From Chitinophagaceae bacterium (GTDB lineage Bacteria > Bacteroidota > Bacteroidia > Chitinophagales > Chitinophagaceae), in NCBI GenBank assembly GCA_016786845.1, contig JAEUVB010000021.1, forward strand, positions 124,001 through 188,000: DNA of 64,000 nt, written 5' to 3'. This document shows positions 36,591-46,227 of this stretch, piece after piece. The position numbers and the translations under genes are program-made. The first letter of the stretch is position 1. Each line of letters starts with the position of its first letter. Below the pieces are notes generated by a model, which saw only the letters and a program-made list of their open reading frames with translations, ran no database searches and was not told where the DNA came from.

Positions 36591-36890
36591 ATGCGATCTA
36601 AAAAATTCTTCATCCTGATTCCAATCATTTTTGTTGCAGCGCTTCCATATGCCGTCATGCAGTTATGGAACCATATCGTGATGGACTTATTTGCGTTCAA
36701 GAGTATCAACTATCTGCAGGCTCTGGGCTTGTTTGTCCTTTGCCGAATTTTGTTTGGCCGCTTCAGCTGGGGACCTAAACACCGGATGTCACCCGGAGCA
36801 AGAGGTTTTGGTGAAAAATGGATGCACATGAATGCGGCAGAAAGAGAACAAATGAAAACAGAATGGCAGAAAAGAAAAAATAGTTGTTGA
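36591..36890 (+). CDS. Small membrane protein of the ECF operon, 99 residues
   Basis: This protein has two hydrophobic helices (about 5-24 and 43-60) joined by a short loop with WNHIVMDLFAFKSIN. The soluble C-terminal tail is basic (FGEKWMHMNAAEREQMKTEWQKR) and ends in a cysteine. The tail pattern (Met/His followed by EREQMK) recalls the M-E-E-x-F motif of small metal-sensing or Spy/CpxP-like proteins, but I cannot assign it. Similar proteins follow ECF sigma factors in other Bacteroidota. It starts 7 bp after the sigma stop, so the two are co-transcribed, and it may act as the sensor or anti-sigma partner. Confidence 0.75.
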   Translation: MRSKKFFILIPIIFVAALPYAVMQLWNHIVMDLFAFKSINYLQALGLFVLCRILFGRFSWGPKHRMSPGARGFGEKWMHMNAAEREQMKTEWQKRKNSC

Positions 36891-36943
36891 TTCATAAAGT
36901 AAAACAAAGGCTTGTTCGTCTACTCTTGTATAAACTAAATAAA

Positions 36944-37243
36944 ATGAAAACAATGAACAGACGAATGTTAAAGCCGATTATTGGCGGCGTGTTACTTGGC
37001 GCTTTTGTGTTCTTCACAGGGCCCTTATTATTGATTGTATTGTTGCTCAAATTCATCTTTACACCATTTGGTATGGGCAGAATGATGATGTATCAGCGAT
37101 ACCGTGGACCATGGGGCTATGCGCCCGGAATGCGGTTTGCGATGGCCGATAAAATCAGGACCATGAGCGATGAAGAGTTCAACGCATTTAAAGAAAAAGC
37201 GAATCGCTATAATTCAGGCTGTCAGCATCACAATCACTACTAA
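36944..37243 (+). CDS. Small membrane protein of the ECF operon, His-rich tail
   Basis: The 99-residue protein has one long hydrophobic region (about 10-38: PIIGGVLLGAFVFFTGPLLL and on), a Met/Tyr/Gly-rich stretch (GMGRMMMYQRYRGPWGYAPGM), and a charged tail MSDEEFNAFKEKAN. It ends with GCQHHNHY, which contains three histidines and a cysteine. The EEFxxFKEK segment parallels the REQMK tail of the preceding gene. I set the start at ATG 36944 rather than the frame from 36884, because the 36884 extension overlaps the previous gene and has no hydrophobic or family support. A metal-binding role is inferred from the tail. Confidence 0.7.
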   Translation: MKTMNRRMLKPIIGGVLLGAFVFFTGPLLLIVLLLKFIFTPFGMGRMMMYQRYRGPWGYAPGMRFAMADKIRTMSDEEFNAFKEKANRYNSGCQHHNHY

Positions 37244-37254
37244 AAAATTCAATC

Positions 37255-37404
37255 ATGAAAAGAAAACCGAAATTTTGGATCGTCATGCTGTCCGCAGGCA
37301 TCACCTTTGCCACCTTATTTGCCTTTTTGGGTAAACCTCCAATGATGAAGCATCATGACAGACATTGTCATACGGCAGCTCAGCAAATAGATGAGCGTAA
37401 ATAG
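37255..37404 (+). CDS. Tiny membrane protein of the ECF operon, 49 residues
   Basis: Eleven bases after the preceding stop, an ATG opens a 49-residue frame. It has a basic N-terminus (MKRKPKF), one transmembrane helix (about 8-26) and a short His-rich tail with MMKHHDRHCHT. It fits the membrane-anchored, His-rich pattern of its operon neighbours. The last base of its TAG stop is the first base of the MITE-like element at 37404, so the stop codon spans the insertion junction and the original C-terminus may have been different. Confidence 0.6.
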   Translation: MKRKPKFWIVMLSAGITFATLFAFLGKPPMMKHHDRHCHTAAQQIDERK

Positions 37405-37637
37405 GGCCTGCTGTTTAACGTTCAACCTACCCAAAATAGTGCCTTTTAATGATTTCTAAAATGATATCATGTACAAGTATACTTACATAGGATTTAAAAA
37501 CCATGCATGTAATTTACAGATTTGAACTAGTCGTATTCATCTCCAACTTCTGCGTCAGCGTCAAAGGGCTGTACCCATGTACTATCCCTTTAACGCTTCC
37601 TTGAATTTGGAGCGCCTACGACTTAACCAGCAGGCCC
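37404..37637. mobile_element. MITE-like element with terminal inverted repeats and 6-bp target duplication
   Basis: The ends are GGGCCTGCTG-T-TTAA and the inverse of GGGCCTGCTG-G-TTAA, a 15-bp terminal inverted repeat with one mismatch. The flanks repeat TAAATA on both sides (37398-37403 and 37638-37643), as a target duplication would. The 234-bp interior has no ORF. Internal sequence recurs, inverted, at 9128-9335. It fits a non-autonomous element moved by a transposase elsewhere. Confidence 0.8.
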
Positions 37638-37878
37638 TAAATAGAATGACGTTTTAAGCAATCATTTAAACCATGCAAGTTGCAGACCAATGGTGCAGTA
37701 TTTCTATACTACCGCGAGTCTGCAACTTGATTTTCCTCCTGAGTCATGTATAGAGTACAGACAACATCGATGAACCTTACACATCCATCCAGAAAAGTTA
37801 GCAGAAATCCTACAGTGAGCATCCCATCCATACCCCAAATGGCATCAACTTTAAACTAAGATGCAGTATCTGTGAAAA

Positions 37879-37986
37879 ATGAAAAAATTCAAATGGCATT
37901 CAGTGTTCTTTGTATGGCATTCAGTGTGTTTCAAATGGCCATCAGCTTTCTTTCCTTGGCGCGCCGCATTCTTTGAAAAACATTAG
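37879..37986 (+). CDS. Possible 35-residue tryptophan-heptad peptide
   Basis: An ATG followed by AAA AAA TTC opens a 35-residue frame in the gene-poor stretch 37638-38555. After MKKF it reads as seven-residue units KWHSVFF, VWHSVCF, KWPSAFF and PWRAAFF, then EKH and a stop. Tryptophan falls at positions 6, 13, 20 and 27. The DNA shows ATGG (or TTGG) every 21 bp (37893, 37914, 37935, 37956). It may be a real peptide or a 21-bp DNA repeat that happens to be open. A comparable frame lies at 56935. Confidence 0.35.
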   Translation: MKKFKWHSVFFVWHSVCFKWPSAFFPWRAAFFEKH

Positions 37987-38247
37987 GATATCTTTGGCCC
38001 TTACCCCTACTTTCCCTTAGGATACGCCTCACGTGCACCCCGGAACGGGATTCAGGGCTCCCGAAATAGGTGATGAATTGACCGGAGTTTAAATCGGGAG
38101 CATACTATTCTACTTTATCATCAAGGCATACTTTGTTTACTTGAACCTCTTAGCAAATCAACTAAAACCGTTTCTGTATTACCTCTTGTGCCCGCGATTA
38201 AAACCATCATGTTTCTTCGTCCATATCACTGCACTAAGTATGACATA

Positions 38248-38295
38248 GTTCCGTAGGAACGACCGATCATGTAACGATGGAATTTATTCCGTCGT
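38248..38295. repeat. Palindromic REP-like element
   Basis: GTTCC-GTA-GGAAC (38248-38260) and ACGATGGAAT-TT-ATTCCGTCGT (38274-38295) are two small inverted repeats of the type common between Bacteroidota genes. Confidence 0.6.
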
Positions 38296-38349
38296 GAGAC
38301 CATTTGGCTAAAATTCTCAGCAAGCCGTATGCGCGTAGTACCTCATCAG

Positions 38350-38407
38350 ATCCCGGTTTGGCTGCGGCTTATTCCACTTCGTGGAAAGCCTCAAAGCCAA
38401 CCGGGAT
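38350..38407. terminator. Strong nested hairpin, possible terminator of the 2076-residue gene
   Basis: ATCCCGGTTTGGCT pairs with AAGCCAACCGGGAT across a loop that itself contains CCACTTCGTGG. The hairpin lies about 150 bp beyond the stop of the giant minus-strand gene at 38556. No T-run follows, so it may be a repeat element rather than a terminator. Confidence 0.4.
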
Positions 38408-38555
38408 GACATTCATTAATTTAAATTCCGTTTCATTCGGGCTTTCTTCGAGTCGCTTAGAAAGAAGACAAATGACGAGTTAATTGTTCATTATATCGGG
38501 TACGAGCTTGAAAATCGCAGACAGCTACTAAAAACTCCATTAAAAACTAAAAACT

Positions 38556-41500
38556 CTACGGCATAAACGCCCCAACCCCATTCTGACTATTCGGATCGAA
38601 GATATTGAAGTCGTCGCCGTCTACGCCGCCGCTACCATCCAAATCGGTAGAGAGATAACCACCATTACCAAATTGAATGTCCGGATCGAGGATGTTGAAA
38701 TCGTCGCCGTCTATGCCCCCACTCTGATCGATATCGCCGGAGTAGATGGCCCAGATACCCGGTGCCATTTGCACCTGATTGTTGCCATAAGCCTTGCTCG
38801 CTGCATTACTGAAATCGTAAACCGCAGGAACAGGACTCAGGTAAACCGGTACGGAACTCCAGGTCTCCACACCATTGCGATGCTTGAGGACGATGAAGCA
38901 AGTATCATTCACCGCACTGAAGGTACAGAAGGCTGCTCCATTGGTATGCAGTATGCCTTTTGTAGAAGCAATTAAATTGTAAGGCGGATATTGTTCGTGC
39001 AGTTCTACCATGATGGTATCCGTCACCAATGGATCACTGCCCACACCCTGATTCATCAGTACCGGTCGCATCAATCCGCTTCCTTCATAATATCCTTCAA
39101 TATACATTTTCAAATCCAGATCAGCATAGCATTGCTGATCGACAACCGTAACAGCGGCCGATTGCGGACAGCCATTCAAGTTGATCATAGACAAGGTATA
39201 AGATCCCGGAGGTACCGTTACTTGTTGCGTAGTACCGACTACACTCATGCCGTTGGACCAGGAGAAATTGCTGCCCGGTATGGTAGAAAGATTGGCTTGA
39301 GTACCCAAACAAATGGTATCCTCACCAAAGATCACCGCTGGATCATTGTTGAAGGCATGAGCCACAGGGTTCGCGGTACATCCATTCGCATCCGTTACGA
39401 TGACGGTATAATATCCGGTAATGAGATTATTGATCGATGGTGTCGTTGCGCCATTGCTCCAGAGATACATGTAAGGAGGCACACCACCGCTCACACTCAC
39501 ACTCACGGCACCGGCAGGTACCGTAGTGATGCTGTCGCAAGTGGTACTGTAATTCGTAACGGTTGCATTGATGGCAGGCGGGCTGAGAATAATTGCATCG
39601 GCACTATCCTGACAACCATGGGTATCTGTAATCATCACACCATAAATACCGAGGGGTTGATTGGTTTGAAAAGCCGCAGTAGATCCGTTGCTCCAGGCAA
39701 AAGTATAAGGACCGTTTCCGCCACTGCCCGTAACAGACAAGAGACCGATTTGTGATCCGCAACCGATATAAGTTCCGAAGGCATAGGCTGTAACCGCCGT
39801 AGGTTCTTCTACCTGAACCTGGTCTACCATGGTACAGCCAAAGGCATCGGTTACAGTAACGAGATAATACCCTGCACTCAGTCCATTCGCATTAGGTGAA
39901 GGCGTACCGTTGGACCAGAGATAGCTATATGGCCCCACACCCCCGGAGGCTATTGCCGTGGCAGTACCATTGGCATCCCCGTTGCAGTTGAGCAGGGAGC
40001 CGGTCATGCTAATCATAATAGAATCCGGTTCAACTAAAGTGAAAGTATCCGTATTGATACAACCCAGCGTATCGGTGATCGTTAGTTGGTAGGTTCCGGC
40101 CGGCATCGCGAAGCGGTTTTGTAAACTCAGGGCCGTATCCGACCATGCAAAATGATAAGGAGATGTACCCCCTATCACCGCTGTCAAGATGGATGCAGTC
40201 GAATCGCCATGGCAGGGAATATTATAGCCCATATTCCCTGAAACAAAGGAACTATGCGTTAATGCACTCGGCTGGGTCAGGAAAGTGCCCGCCATAGCCG
40301 TACATCCTACTGAATCGGTTACAATTACGGAATGGAAACCGGCCGGCAAGGTATCGGCAGTTTGTAAGTTTTGTCCATCAGACCATTGGAAAGTAAAGTT
40401 GGCCGTACCACCCGTTGGCAATGCGGTGATTGATCCGTTGGAATCGCCATAGCAACTGATATTCGTTCCGCCGTAAAATACATACGGACTCAAAGTCAGT
40501 GAAATAGGAGCCGGTTGCGTGAGGGTGAAAGTCGCTGTCGCCGGTAAGCAATTGTTGGCATCCGTTACTGTTACGGAATACGTTCCTGCCGTAAGACCGG
40601 AGATACTTTGGGTGGTAGCACCGGTGCTCCAGAGATAAGTATACGGACCTGTACCGCCCGATGGGATAGCCGTTGCACTGCCATTATTGCCACCATAACA
40701 AGAGATTTGATATCCTCGCGTATTGGTGGGGCTTGAAATATAGGCTGAAACTAATGAAGGTTGCTGTATCGTATAGGTTGTATCGAAACTACATGCATGT
40801 GCATCGGTAACTAAAACCGTATACGTAGCAGCAGGCAGATTAGTGATAGAGGCTGTGGTTGCATTGGTATTCCATAAATAGGTATAAGGTGCTGTACTGC
40901 CCGAAGCCACTGCAGTGAGTGCAGCCTGGTTACCGCCATAACAAGGAATCGTAGCGGTTTGGGTAATAGCTGCTGTCGGTAAAGGATAAATGATGACCGG
41001 AATACTATTGGTCATAGAAGAACACCCTGTTAATGTATCTATGATTTCTGCTGAATAAACGCCTGATGTTGTCGCCCCGTATGAATATCCATAAGTATAC
41101 ACAGTGATGGAACAAGAACACTGACCACTGTAATACGAATAAGAAATAGGACTGCCATTGACATACCATTTGTAAATGGTATTCGGTACAGAGGCTGTGT
41201 TGAGGGTCACGGAATTTCCGCTACACACATCCGTTGGTCCGGCCGCAGATATACTACCTGTAGGCAAAGGATTCACGACAATATTCACCGGAGGTGCGGT
41301 AGAGGTACAACCATTGGCATCGGTCACAGTGACACCATAGGTACCATTCGTATTGATGTTGTTGATGCTGGCCGATGTATTCCCATTCGTCCACAGATAA
41401 GTTCCTGCAGGATGCGCTGTCAAGTTCACACTTTCATTGGCACAAAAAGTTGTTGGTCCGCTGCTGGTGATACTGGCCACCGGATAGAAGGTCACGAGTG

Positions 41501-44500
41501 TTGTATCAGAAGTTCTTGTACAACCGTTCACATCGGTAATCGTTACAGAATAATACCCTTGAGAATCGGCAATGATGGTTTGGGTGGTTTCACCGGTAGA
41601 CCACAAATAAGCAGATGCCGGTGTTGAACTGAGTACGGTATTCGCACCGATACAAAGTGTAGTTCCTCCATTGGCAGTAATCACAGGCTTAGGTGGAAGA
41701 ATCACTGTTGCATTGATGCTATTCGTCATGGACGTACATCCTGTAAGCGTATCGATGATTTGTGCTGAATAGTTGCCGGATGTCGTTGCAGTATAGGAAT
41801 TGCCATAAATATTATAGGGGACTAAGCAACTACAATAAATGCTATAGGAATAATAGGTAATCGGGCTACCATTAAAATACCATTTGTATTTCGTGTTCGC
41901 AGAACCTGTTGCATTCAATACCACACCATTGCCATAGCAGACCGTAGTGGGTCCTTGTGCGGCGATAGTGCCTGTTGGTAAAGGATGAACGACAATGTTG
42001 GCATAGGCGGTATCCTTACAAGCAGGACCCGGTTCGGTGACGATGACGGATGCTAATTGCGAAGAAGATAATGTAACCGTTGATGAAGTCGATCCATTGC
42101 TCCATAAATAATTGACACCGGTAGAAGGATGAGCTGTCAGCGTCACGGATTCACCAAAACACATGGTGGTTGGTCCACTGGCTGTAATGCTGGCCACAGG
42201 ATGAACATCTACTGTGACCGGTGCTGAAACAGAATAACAACCAAAAGCATTGGTAACAGAATCCCTGAAGACACCGGATAAATAAACGACTTGAGATGGT
42301 GTGGTTGGGCCGTTGTTCCAATGATTATTGCTTGCGGCACTGGATGTGAGGGTTACACTATTTCCATTACAGAACGACAATGGACCACTGGCACTAACCA
42401 CAGGCACAGGAGGATTTGGATTGACGGTCACAGACAAGCTATTCGATGAAACCGGACAACCATTTGAATCGATGACCGCTACAGAATAATTACCACCGAC
42501 ACCAACATTGATGGCAGAAGCGGTTGACCCGTTAGACCACAGATAAGATAAGGATGGTGAGGCAGATAAGGTTACACTGTTTCCGTCACAAAAGGTAAGT
42601 GGACCACTTGCAGAAACAGACACTTGAGGCACAGGAAATCTTGTAGTGTAAACTCCGGCAGAAGTGGATTGACATCCATTGGCGCCGGTGACGGTAACGC
42701 TGTAATATCCTGAAGTATCGATGGTGAGCGAAGGTGTTGTCTGTCCGGTATTCCAAACAATATTGGAGGTTGCACTGGAAGTTAGAACCACGTTTGATCC
42801 ATAACAAAATGAAGTGGGACCACTGGCCGTGATGACCGGTATGGTTGGTTGAGACAATTGAGCAATCGTGGTTGATGTGGATGCACTGCACCCGATATTA
42901 TCTGTAACCGTAACCGAATAAGTGCCGGCAGAAGTTACGTATTGTTTATTGGTTGTTGAACCTGCAGACCAAGCATAACTTGAAAAGCCGGGAGTGGCGA
43001 TGAGACTGTCAGTAGTACCTTGACATAAAGTAGCATTGGGTGCAATCGTCACAACCGGATGGTGTACATCCACCAAGACGGCTGAAGAAACACCCGGACA
43101 ATCCGTTACATCCGTTACGATGACAACATATTCGCCGGAGTCTTTTGCTACGATGGTTTGTCCGTTTCCAACCACGGTATTATTACGAATCCATTGATAA
43201 GAAGAGAACCCATTGCTGGCTGTCAATATTGTACTATCTCCCTGGCAAAAAGTGATGGGCGATGAAGCCGTCACGGTTGGCATAGGTGTAGTCGCACATG
43301 GCGAAACCAAAACGGCTGTCGTAAAGAAAGGCCCCCAATTACCTCCCGTACCTTTGATACGGGTCATAATTTTGTGCATGCCGGGCAAGACCCCGGTACT
43401 GAGCAACGTGGTTTGTGCTTGTTCAAGCGCATTGTTGAAATTTCCACTGAGTGCCACAATCATGATGGCCGGTGTATTGTCGATGCGTACTTCACCTTGA
43501 GTCACTTTGATATCGCGGGCGAAAAGACTGTCATCGACTTTCACACTCATGCGAAAAGGAGCCGACCAATTGTTGGCCACTTCTTTGAAACGAACACAGA
43601 GCGTATGCAGTCCGACGGTATTCGGAACGGGCACATTACTTTTAAACGCATCTTCAATGGCATTATCATAGTTGCCATCGAAAGCCAGCAAGGTTTGTGT
43701 TAAGTTGTTGGTGTCATTATCCCAATACAATTGACCGGTGGCCACATTGATATTACGATAGGACATAGGTGTTTCAACGATGAGGGTTGTTTTGAAAACC
43801 GGTCCCCAGTTTGAAGTCAACGAATCTCGCAACTGTACACTGATTGTATGCAATCCCAAAGAAGGCGCATTTAAAGTATGAATGGCCGATTCAATAGCCT
43901 GATTGAAGTTGCCATCAAAGGCAATCATATTGGGAGAACCGGGTACATTATTATCAAACCAAACACGACCGGCATCTACACGAAGGGGGCGAACGGTATC
44001 AATGGCATTCTCAAACGTAATGGCTGTTGAAAAGGCGGGACTATAATTTCCCCCACCATTCGGATCGAGGAGTTGTACATTCAACTTATGTATGCCCGGT
44101 GTACCAAAACTGCTGATTGGTGTGGCCGTTAAAAATTCATTGACGGCAGAACCTGCATTACCATTGAGGATAATCAAACCGACAGAAGAACCGGTATTGT
44201 TATCCCAATACGCTCTGCCTAATGCTGCGGATATCAAACGATTTAAAGTCAGTTGATTTTCTACAGAGATCGTCGTGGTAAATGGCAGACTATAATTTCC
44301 GGTGGCATCCATCACTTGCAGATTGATCTTATGCATACCGGCAGTCCCAAAGCTGGATATGGGTGATGCATTGATGAAGGTATTCACCGCATCGGTCACA
44401 TTACCATTGAGGATGATGAGGTTGGTGGCACCGGCGACGTTTGCATCCCAATACATTCGAGCAAAAGCCACATTGATGCTTCGGCCATACATTTGGGTTT

Positions 44501-44786
44501 CTACGTTTAAAGTTGTTTTAAACACCGGACTCCATTGACTCAGAGAATCTTTGACCCGAACATTGAGGGTATGCAAACCGGGGGACAAATTGATCGTGGT
44601 TGTTTGCAAAGCTGTGCGCAATGCATCATTAATACCACCTTGTAAGTTGAGGGCAATGCCTGAGCCCTGACCGGGATCGGTATCGAAGAAGTATTCTGCC
44701 GCGGTTAATTTACCGCGACCGGTTTGAGCCTGCATCGCAGAGCTGCATAGCAACAAGAGTAAGAGTAATCGAATGTATCGTTTCAT
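38556..44786 (-). CDS. Giant SprB-repeat surface protein with dockerin-like C-terminus
   Basis: The 2076-residue product has a signal peptide (about 1-20, ending MQAQ). Its N-terminal 470 residues are about six copies of a module built on LSPGLHTLNVRVKDSLSQWS. Residues about 490-1330 are Ig/PKD-like repeats with the phrase VTVTDANGC. About 1330-1880 are SprB-type repeats (ISCYGGNNGSATAIPSGG and TYLWSTGATTQSISGLTAG), known from gliding-motility adhesins. The last 190 residues are the shared C-terminal module with two calcium-type loops (DIDQSGGIDGDD and DLDGSGGVDGDD) and GVGAFMP. It lies 32 bp downstream of the beta-helix gene, in the same direction. Function as an adhesin is inferred. Confidence 0.85.
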   Translation of the reverse strand: MKRYIRLLLLLLLCSSAMQAQTGRGKLTAAEYFFDTDPGQGSGIALNLQGGINDALRTALQTTTINLSPGLHTLNVRVKDSLSQWSPVFKTTLNVETQMYGRSINVAFARMYWDANVAGATNLIILNGNVTDAVNTFINASPISSFGTAGMHKINLQVMDATGNYSLPFTTTISVENQLTLNRLISAALGRAYWDNNTGSSVGLIILNGNAGSAVNEFLTATPISSFGTPGIHKLNVQLLDPNGGGNYSPAFSTAITFENAIDTVRPLRVDAGRVWFDNNVPGSPNMIAFDGNFNQAIESAIHTLNAPSLGLHTISVQLRDSLTSNWGPVFKTTLIVETPMSYRNINVATGQLYWDNDTNNLTQTLLAFDGNYDNAIEDAFKSNVPVPNTVGLHTLCVRFKEVANNWSAPFRMSVKVDDSLFARDIKVTQGEVRIDNTPAIMIVALSGNFNNALEQAQTTLLSTGVLPGMHKIMTRIKGTGGNWGPFFTTAVLVSPCATTPMPTVTASSPITFCQGDSTILTASNGFSSYQWIRNNTVVGNGQTIVAKDSGEYVVIVTDVTDCPGVSSAVLVDVHHPVVTIAPNATLCQGTTDSLIATPGFSSYAWSAGSTTNKQYVTSAGTYSVTVTDNIGCSASTSTTIAQLSQPTIPVITASGPTSFCYGSNVVLTSSATSNIVWNTGQTTPSLTIDTSGYYSVTVTGANGCQSTSAGVYTTRFPVPQVSVSASGPLTFCDGNSVTLSASPSLSYLWSNGSTASAINVGVGGNYSVAVIDSNGCPVSSNSLSVTVNPNPPVPVVSASGPLSFCNGNSVTLTSSAASNNHWNNGPTTPSQVVYLSGVFRDSVTNAFGCYSVSAPVTVDVHPVASITASGPTTMCFGESVTLTAHPSTGVNYLWSNGSTSSTVTLSSSQLASVIVTEPGPACKDTAYANIVVHPLPTGTIAAQGPTTVCYGNGVVLNATGSANTKYKWYFNGSPITYYSYSIYCSCLVPYNIYGNSYTATTSGNYSAQIIDTLTGCTSMTNSINATVILPPKPVITANGGTTLCIGANTVLSSTPASAYLWSTGETTQTIIADSQGYYSVTITDVNGCTRTSDTTLVTFYPVASITSSGPTTFCANESVNLTAHPAGTYLWTNGNTSASINNINTNGTYGVTVTDANGCTSTAPPVNIVVNPLPTGSISAAGPTDVCSGNSVTLNTASVPNTIYKWYVNGSPISYSYYSGQCSCSITVYTYGYSYGATTSGVYSAEIIDTLTGCSSMTNSIPVIIYPLPTAAITQTATIPCYGGNQAALTAVASGSTAPYTYLWNTNATTASITNLPAATYTVLVTDAHACSFDTTYTIQQPSLVSAYISSPTNTRGYQISCYGGNNGSATAIPSGGTGPYTYLWSTGATTQSISGLTAGTYSVTVTDANNCLPATATFTLTQPAPISLTLSPYVFYGGTNISCYGDSNGSITALPTGGTANFTFQWSDGQNLQTADTLPAGFHSVIVTDSVGCTAMAGTFLTQPSALTHSSFVSGNMGYNIPCHGDSTASILTAVIGGTSPYHFAWSDTALSLQNRFAMPAGTYQLTITDTLGCINTDTFTLVEPDSIMISMTGSLLNCNGDANGTATAIASGGVGPYSYLWSNGTPSPNANGLSAGYYLVTVTDAFGCTMVDQVQVEEPTAVTAYAFGTYIGCGSQIGLLSVTGSGGNGPYTFAWSNGSTAAFQTNQPLGIYGVMITDTHGCQDSADAIILSPPAINATVTNYSTTCDSITTVPAGAVSVSVSGGVPPYMYLWSNGATTPSINNLITGYYTVIVTDANGCTANPVAHAFNNDPAVIFGEDTICLGTQANLSTIPGSNFSWSNGMSVVGTTQQVTVPPGSYTLSMINLNGCPQSAAVTVVDQQCYADLDLKMYIEGYYEGSGLMRPVLMNQGVGSDPLVTDTIMVELHEQYPPYNLIASTKGILHTNGAAFCTFSAVNDTCFIVLKHRNGVETWSSVPVYLSPVPAVYDFSNAASKAYGNNQVQMAPGIWAIYSGDIDQSGGIDGDDFNILDPDIQFGNGGYLSTDLDGSGGVDGDDFNIFDPNSQNGVGAFMP

Positions 44787-44818
44787 ACAAGGTTATTTAA
44801 CTGAAGTGTATGAAAAAA

Positions 44819-46063
44819 TTATTTATCGAATCCGAGTGCTTTTACGTTTATGGTGCCATTGACAAGAATGCGTCGAGGTGCGGTGACGAGAATCACACGA
44901 GCCCAATCGTTTGCTGTGAAAGGAAAGAAATTGTCCTGGGTGAACGAACCGCCATAGCAACCCACATCGTTACGGGTAAGATTGATGTCGGCATAGGCCG
45001 AATCCGGATTACCGCCATTGATGGTATTGGATAAGGCATTGGTGTTCAGTCCTACGCTGTTGAGGGTAGTATTGGTTGCGGTTATGTTGGTGCCGTCATT
45101 GGTGAAACCAAGATTGTTCGGATTATTGGAAAAATTATAGTGCACACTAAAAGTACCTCCAGAAGTATAGTATGAATAATACGAAGTAGTGCCAATAGCC
45201 AGATTATTTTGTATTTCCGTCATAGCGTTGGCTGATGTTGAAAATGTATAAGCTGAATACATGGTATACGCAGGTTTATGCACGGTATTGTTGAATACCG
45301 TATTGACACCGGAAGCATTATTTTTAGAATTCGTGACATATACACCTATTCCATATCCATTTGCAGGATAAGTGAGCAGGCAAAAATTATTCTGAATGGA
45401 AAAATACTGAGCGCTGGAGGACCAGTTAATACATCCGTATGTGGATGTACCGGAATAGACTGTTATCCGATTACCGATGATCATAGTCGTATCTGTAGGA
45501 TTATTAACAGATGCATCATGATTCACACTGATTCCTGCGTTACAGATATTTCCGATAGCCTTTCCGAACTTAAATATTAGCCCCCCGTCAATATAATTAG
45601 CCGCGGCAGTTACATTATAGTTATCATGGTTAATACTGATATAACCCTGGGCTAGAGAGTCGTTAAGCAGATTTACAACACATCGATTCCCTACCGGCGC
45701 TGTCAGGGTAGACAATATATTTCCGGTAAATAACTTCATACCAATAATTGTGATACTGGATCCTGCTGTGGTGGGCGAAATATTGATAGTTCCATCCACT
45801 GAATAATAGGCCCCTTCATTGGCTGAAAGGATTTGTATACTTTTCGTTATGTTTAATGTTCCTTCAGAATAGGAGGCCCCGCCTGCCTGAGGATAGACAA
45901 TAATACGGTCGCCCGGACTCGCAGCAGTGAGTGCAGCACCAATAGAGGCATAGGTGCCTCCTGCACCACCGGCAGCAACTACGAGATCTGTGGCCTTGAG
46001 GCTCATCTTAAAAAAGCATAAGGTCAGCAATGTCAGCATGGAAAAGGATAGAAAATTTTTCAT
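44819..46063 (-). CDS. Secreted right-handed parallel beta-helix protein
   Basis: This 414-residue protein starts with a hydrophobic signal (about 1-24). It contains the opening of a pectate-lyase-like helix (GGTYASIGAALTAASPGDRIIVYPQ) and then many short strands with N and T ladders (IGNRITVYSGTSTYG, IQNNFCLLTYPANG, VFNNTVHKPAYTM). The pattern is that of a right-handed parallel beta-helix, often a surface carbohydrate-active or adhesive fold; no catalytic residues of a known lyase are evident. It has neither the shared C-terminal module nor a recognisable T9SS tail, ending GTINVKALGFDK. It is upstream of and probably co-transcribed with the SprB-repeat gene. Confidence 0.75.
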   Translation of the reverse strand: MKNFLSFSMLTLLTLCFFKMSLKATDLVVAAGGAGGTYASIGAALTAASPGDRIIVYPQAGGASYSEGTLNITKSIQILSANEGAYYSVDGTINISPTTAGSSITIIGMKLFTGNILSTLTAPVGNRCVVNLLNDSLAQGYISINHDNYNVTAAANYIDGGLIFKFGKAIGNICNAGISVNHDASVNNPTDTTMIIGNRITVYSGTSTYGCINWSSSAQYFSIQNNFCLLTYPANGYGIGVYVTNSKNNASGVNTVFNNTVHKPAYTMYSAYTFSTSANAMTEIQNNLAIGTTSYYSYYTSGGTFSVHYNFSNNPNNLGFTNDGTNITATNTTLNSVGLNTNALSNTINGGNPDSAYADINLTRNDVGCYGGSFTQDNFFPFTANDWARVILVTAPRRILVNGTINVKALGFDK

Positions 46064-46227
46064 ATCAAAGGGAATTTAACTTTTGCAATATTATTGAATG
46101 CACAAAATTACCGCCGGGAAGGTCATATTCATATACCCATTTCGTGGTATATTTTGGAAGCGGCATCTAAAGTTCGGAACTTCTTTAAAAAAATGCTTAG
46201 CTGAATCTTGCTGTCTTATCCAAATGC

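Noticed and set aside
37638..38555. A larger gene in the gap before the SprB-repeat gene
   Set aside because: No frame above 60 codons is seen; only repeats and the 35-residue frame could be supported.
38991..39755. 254-residue plus-strand frame inside the SprB-repeat gene
   Set aside because: Antisense shadow with no domain; the minus-strand frame is a recognised architecture.
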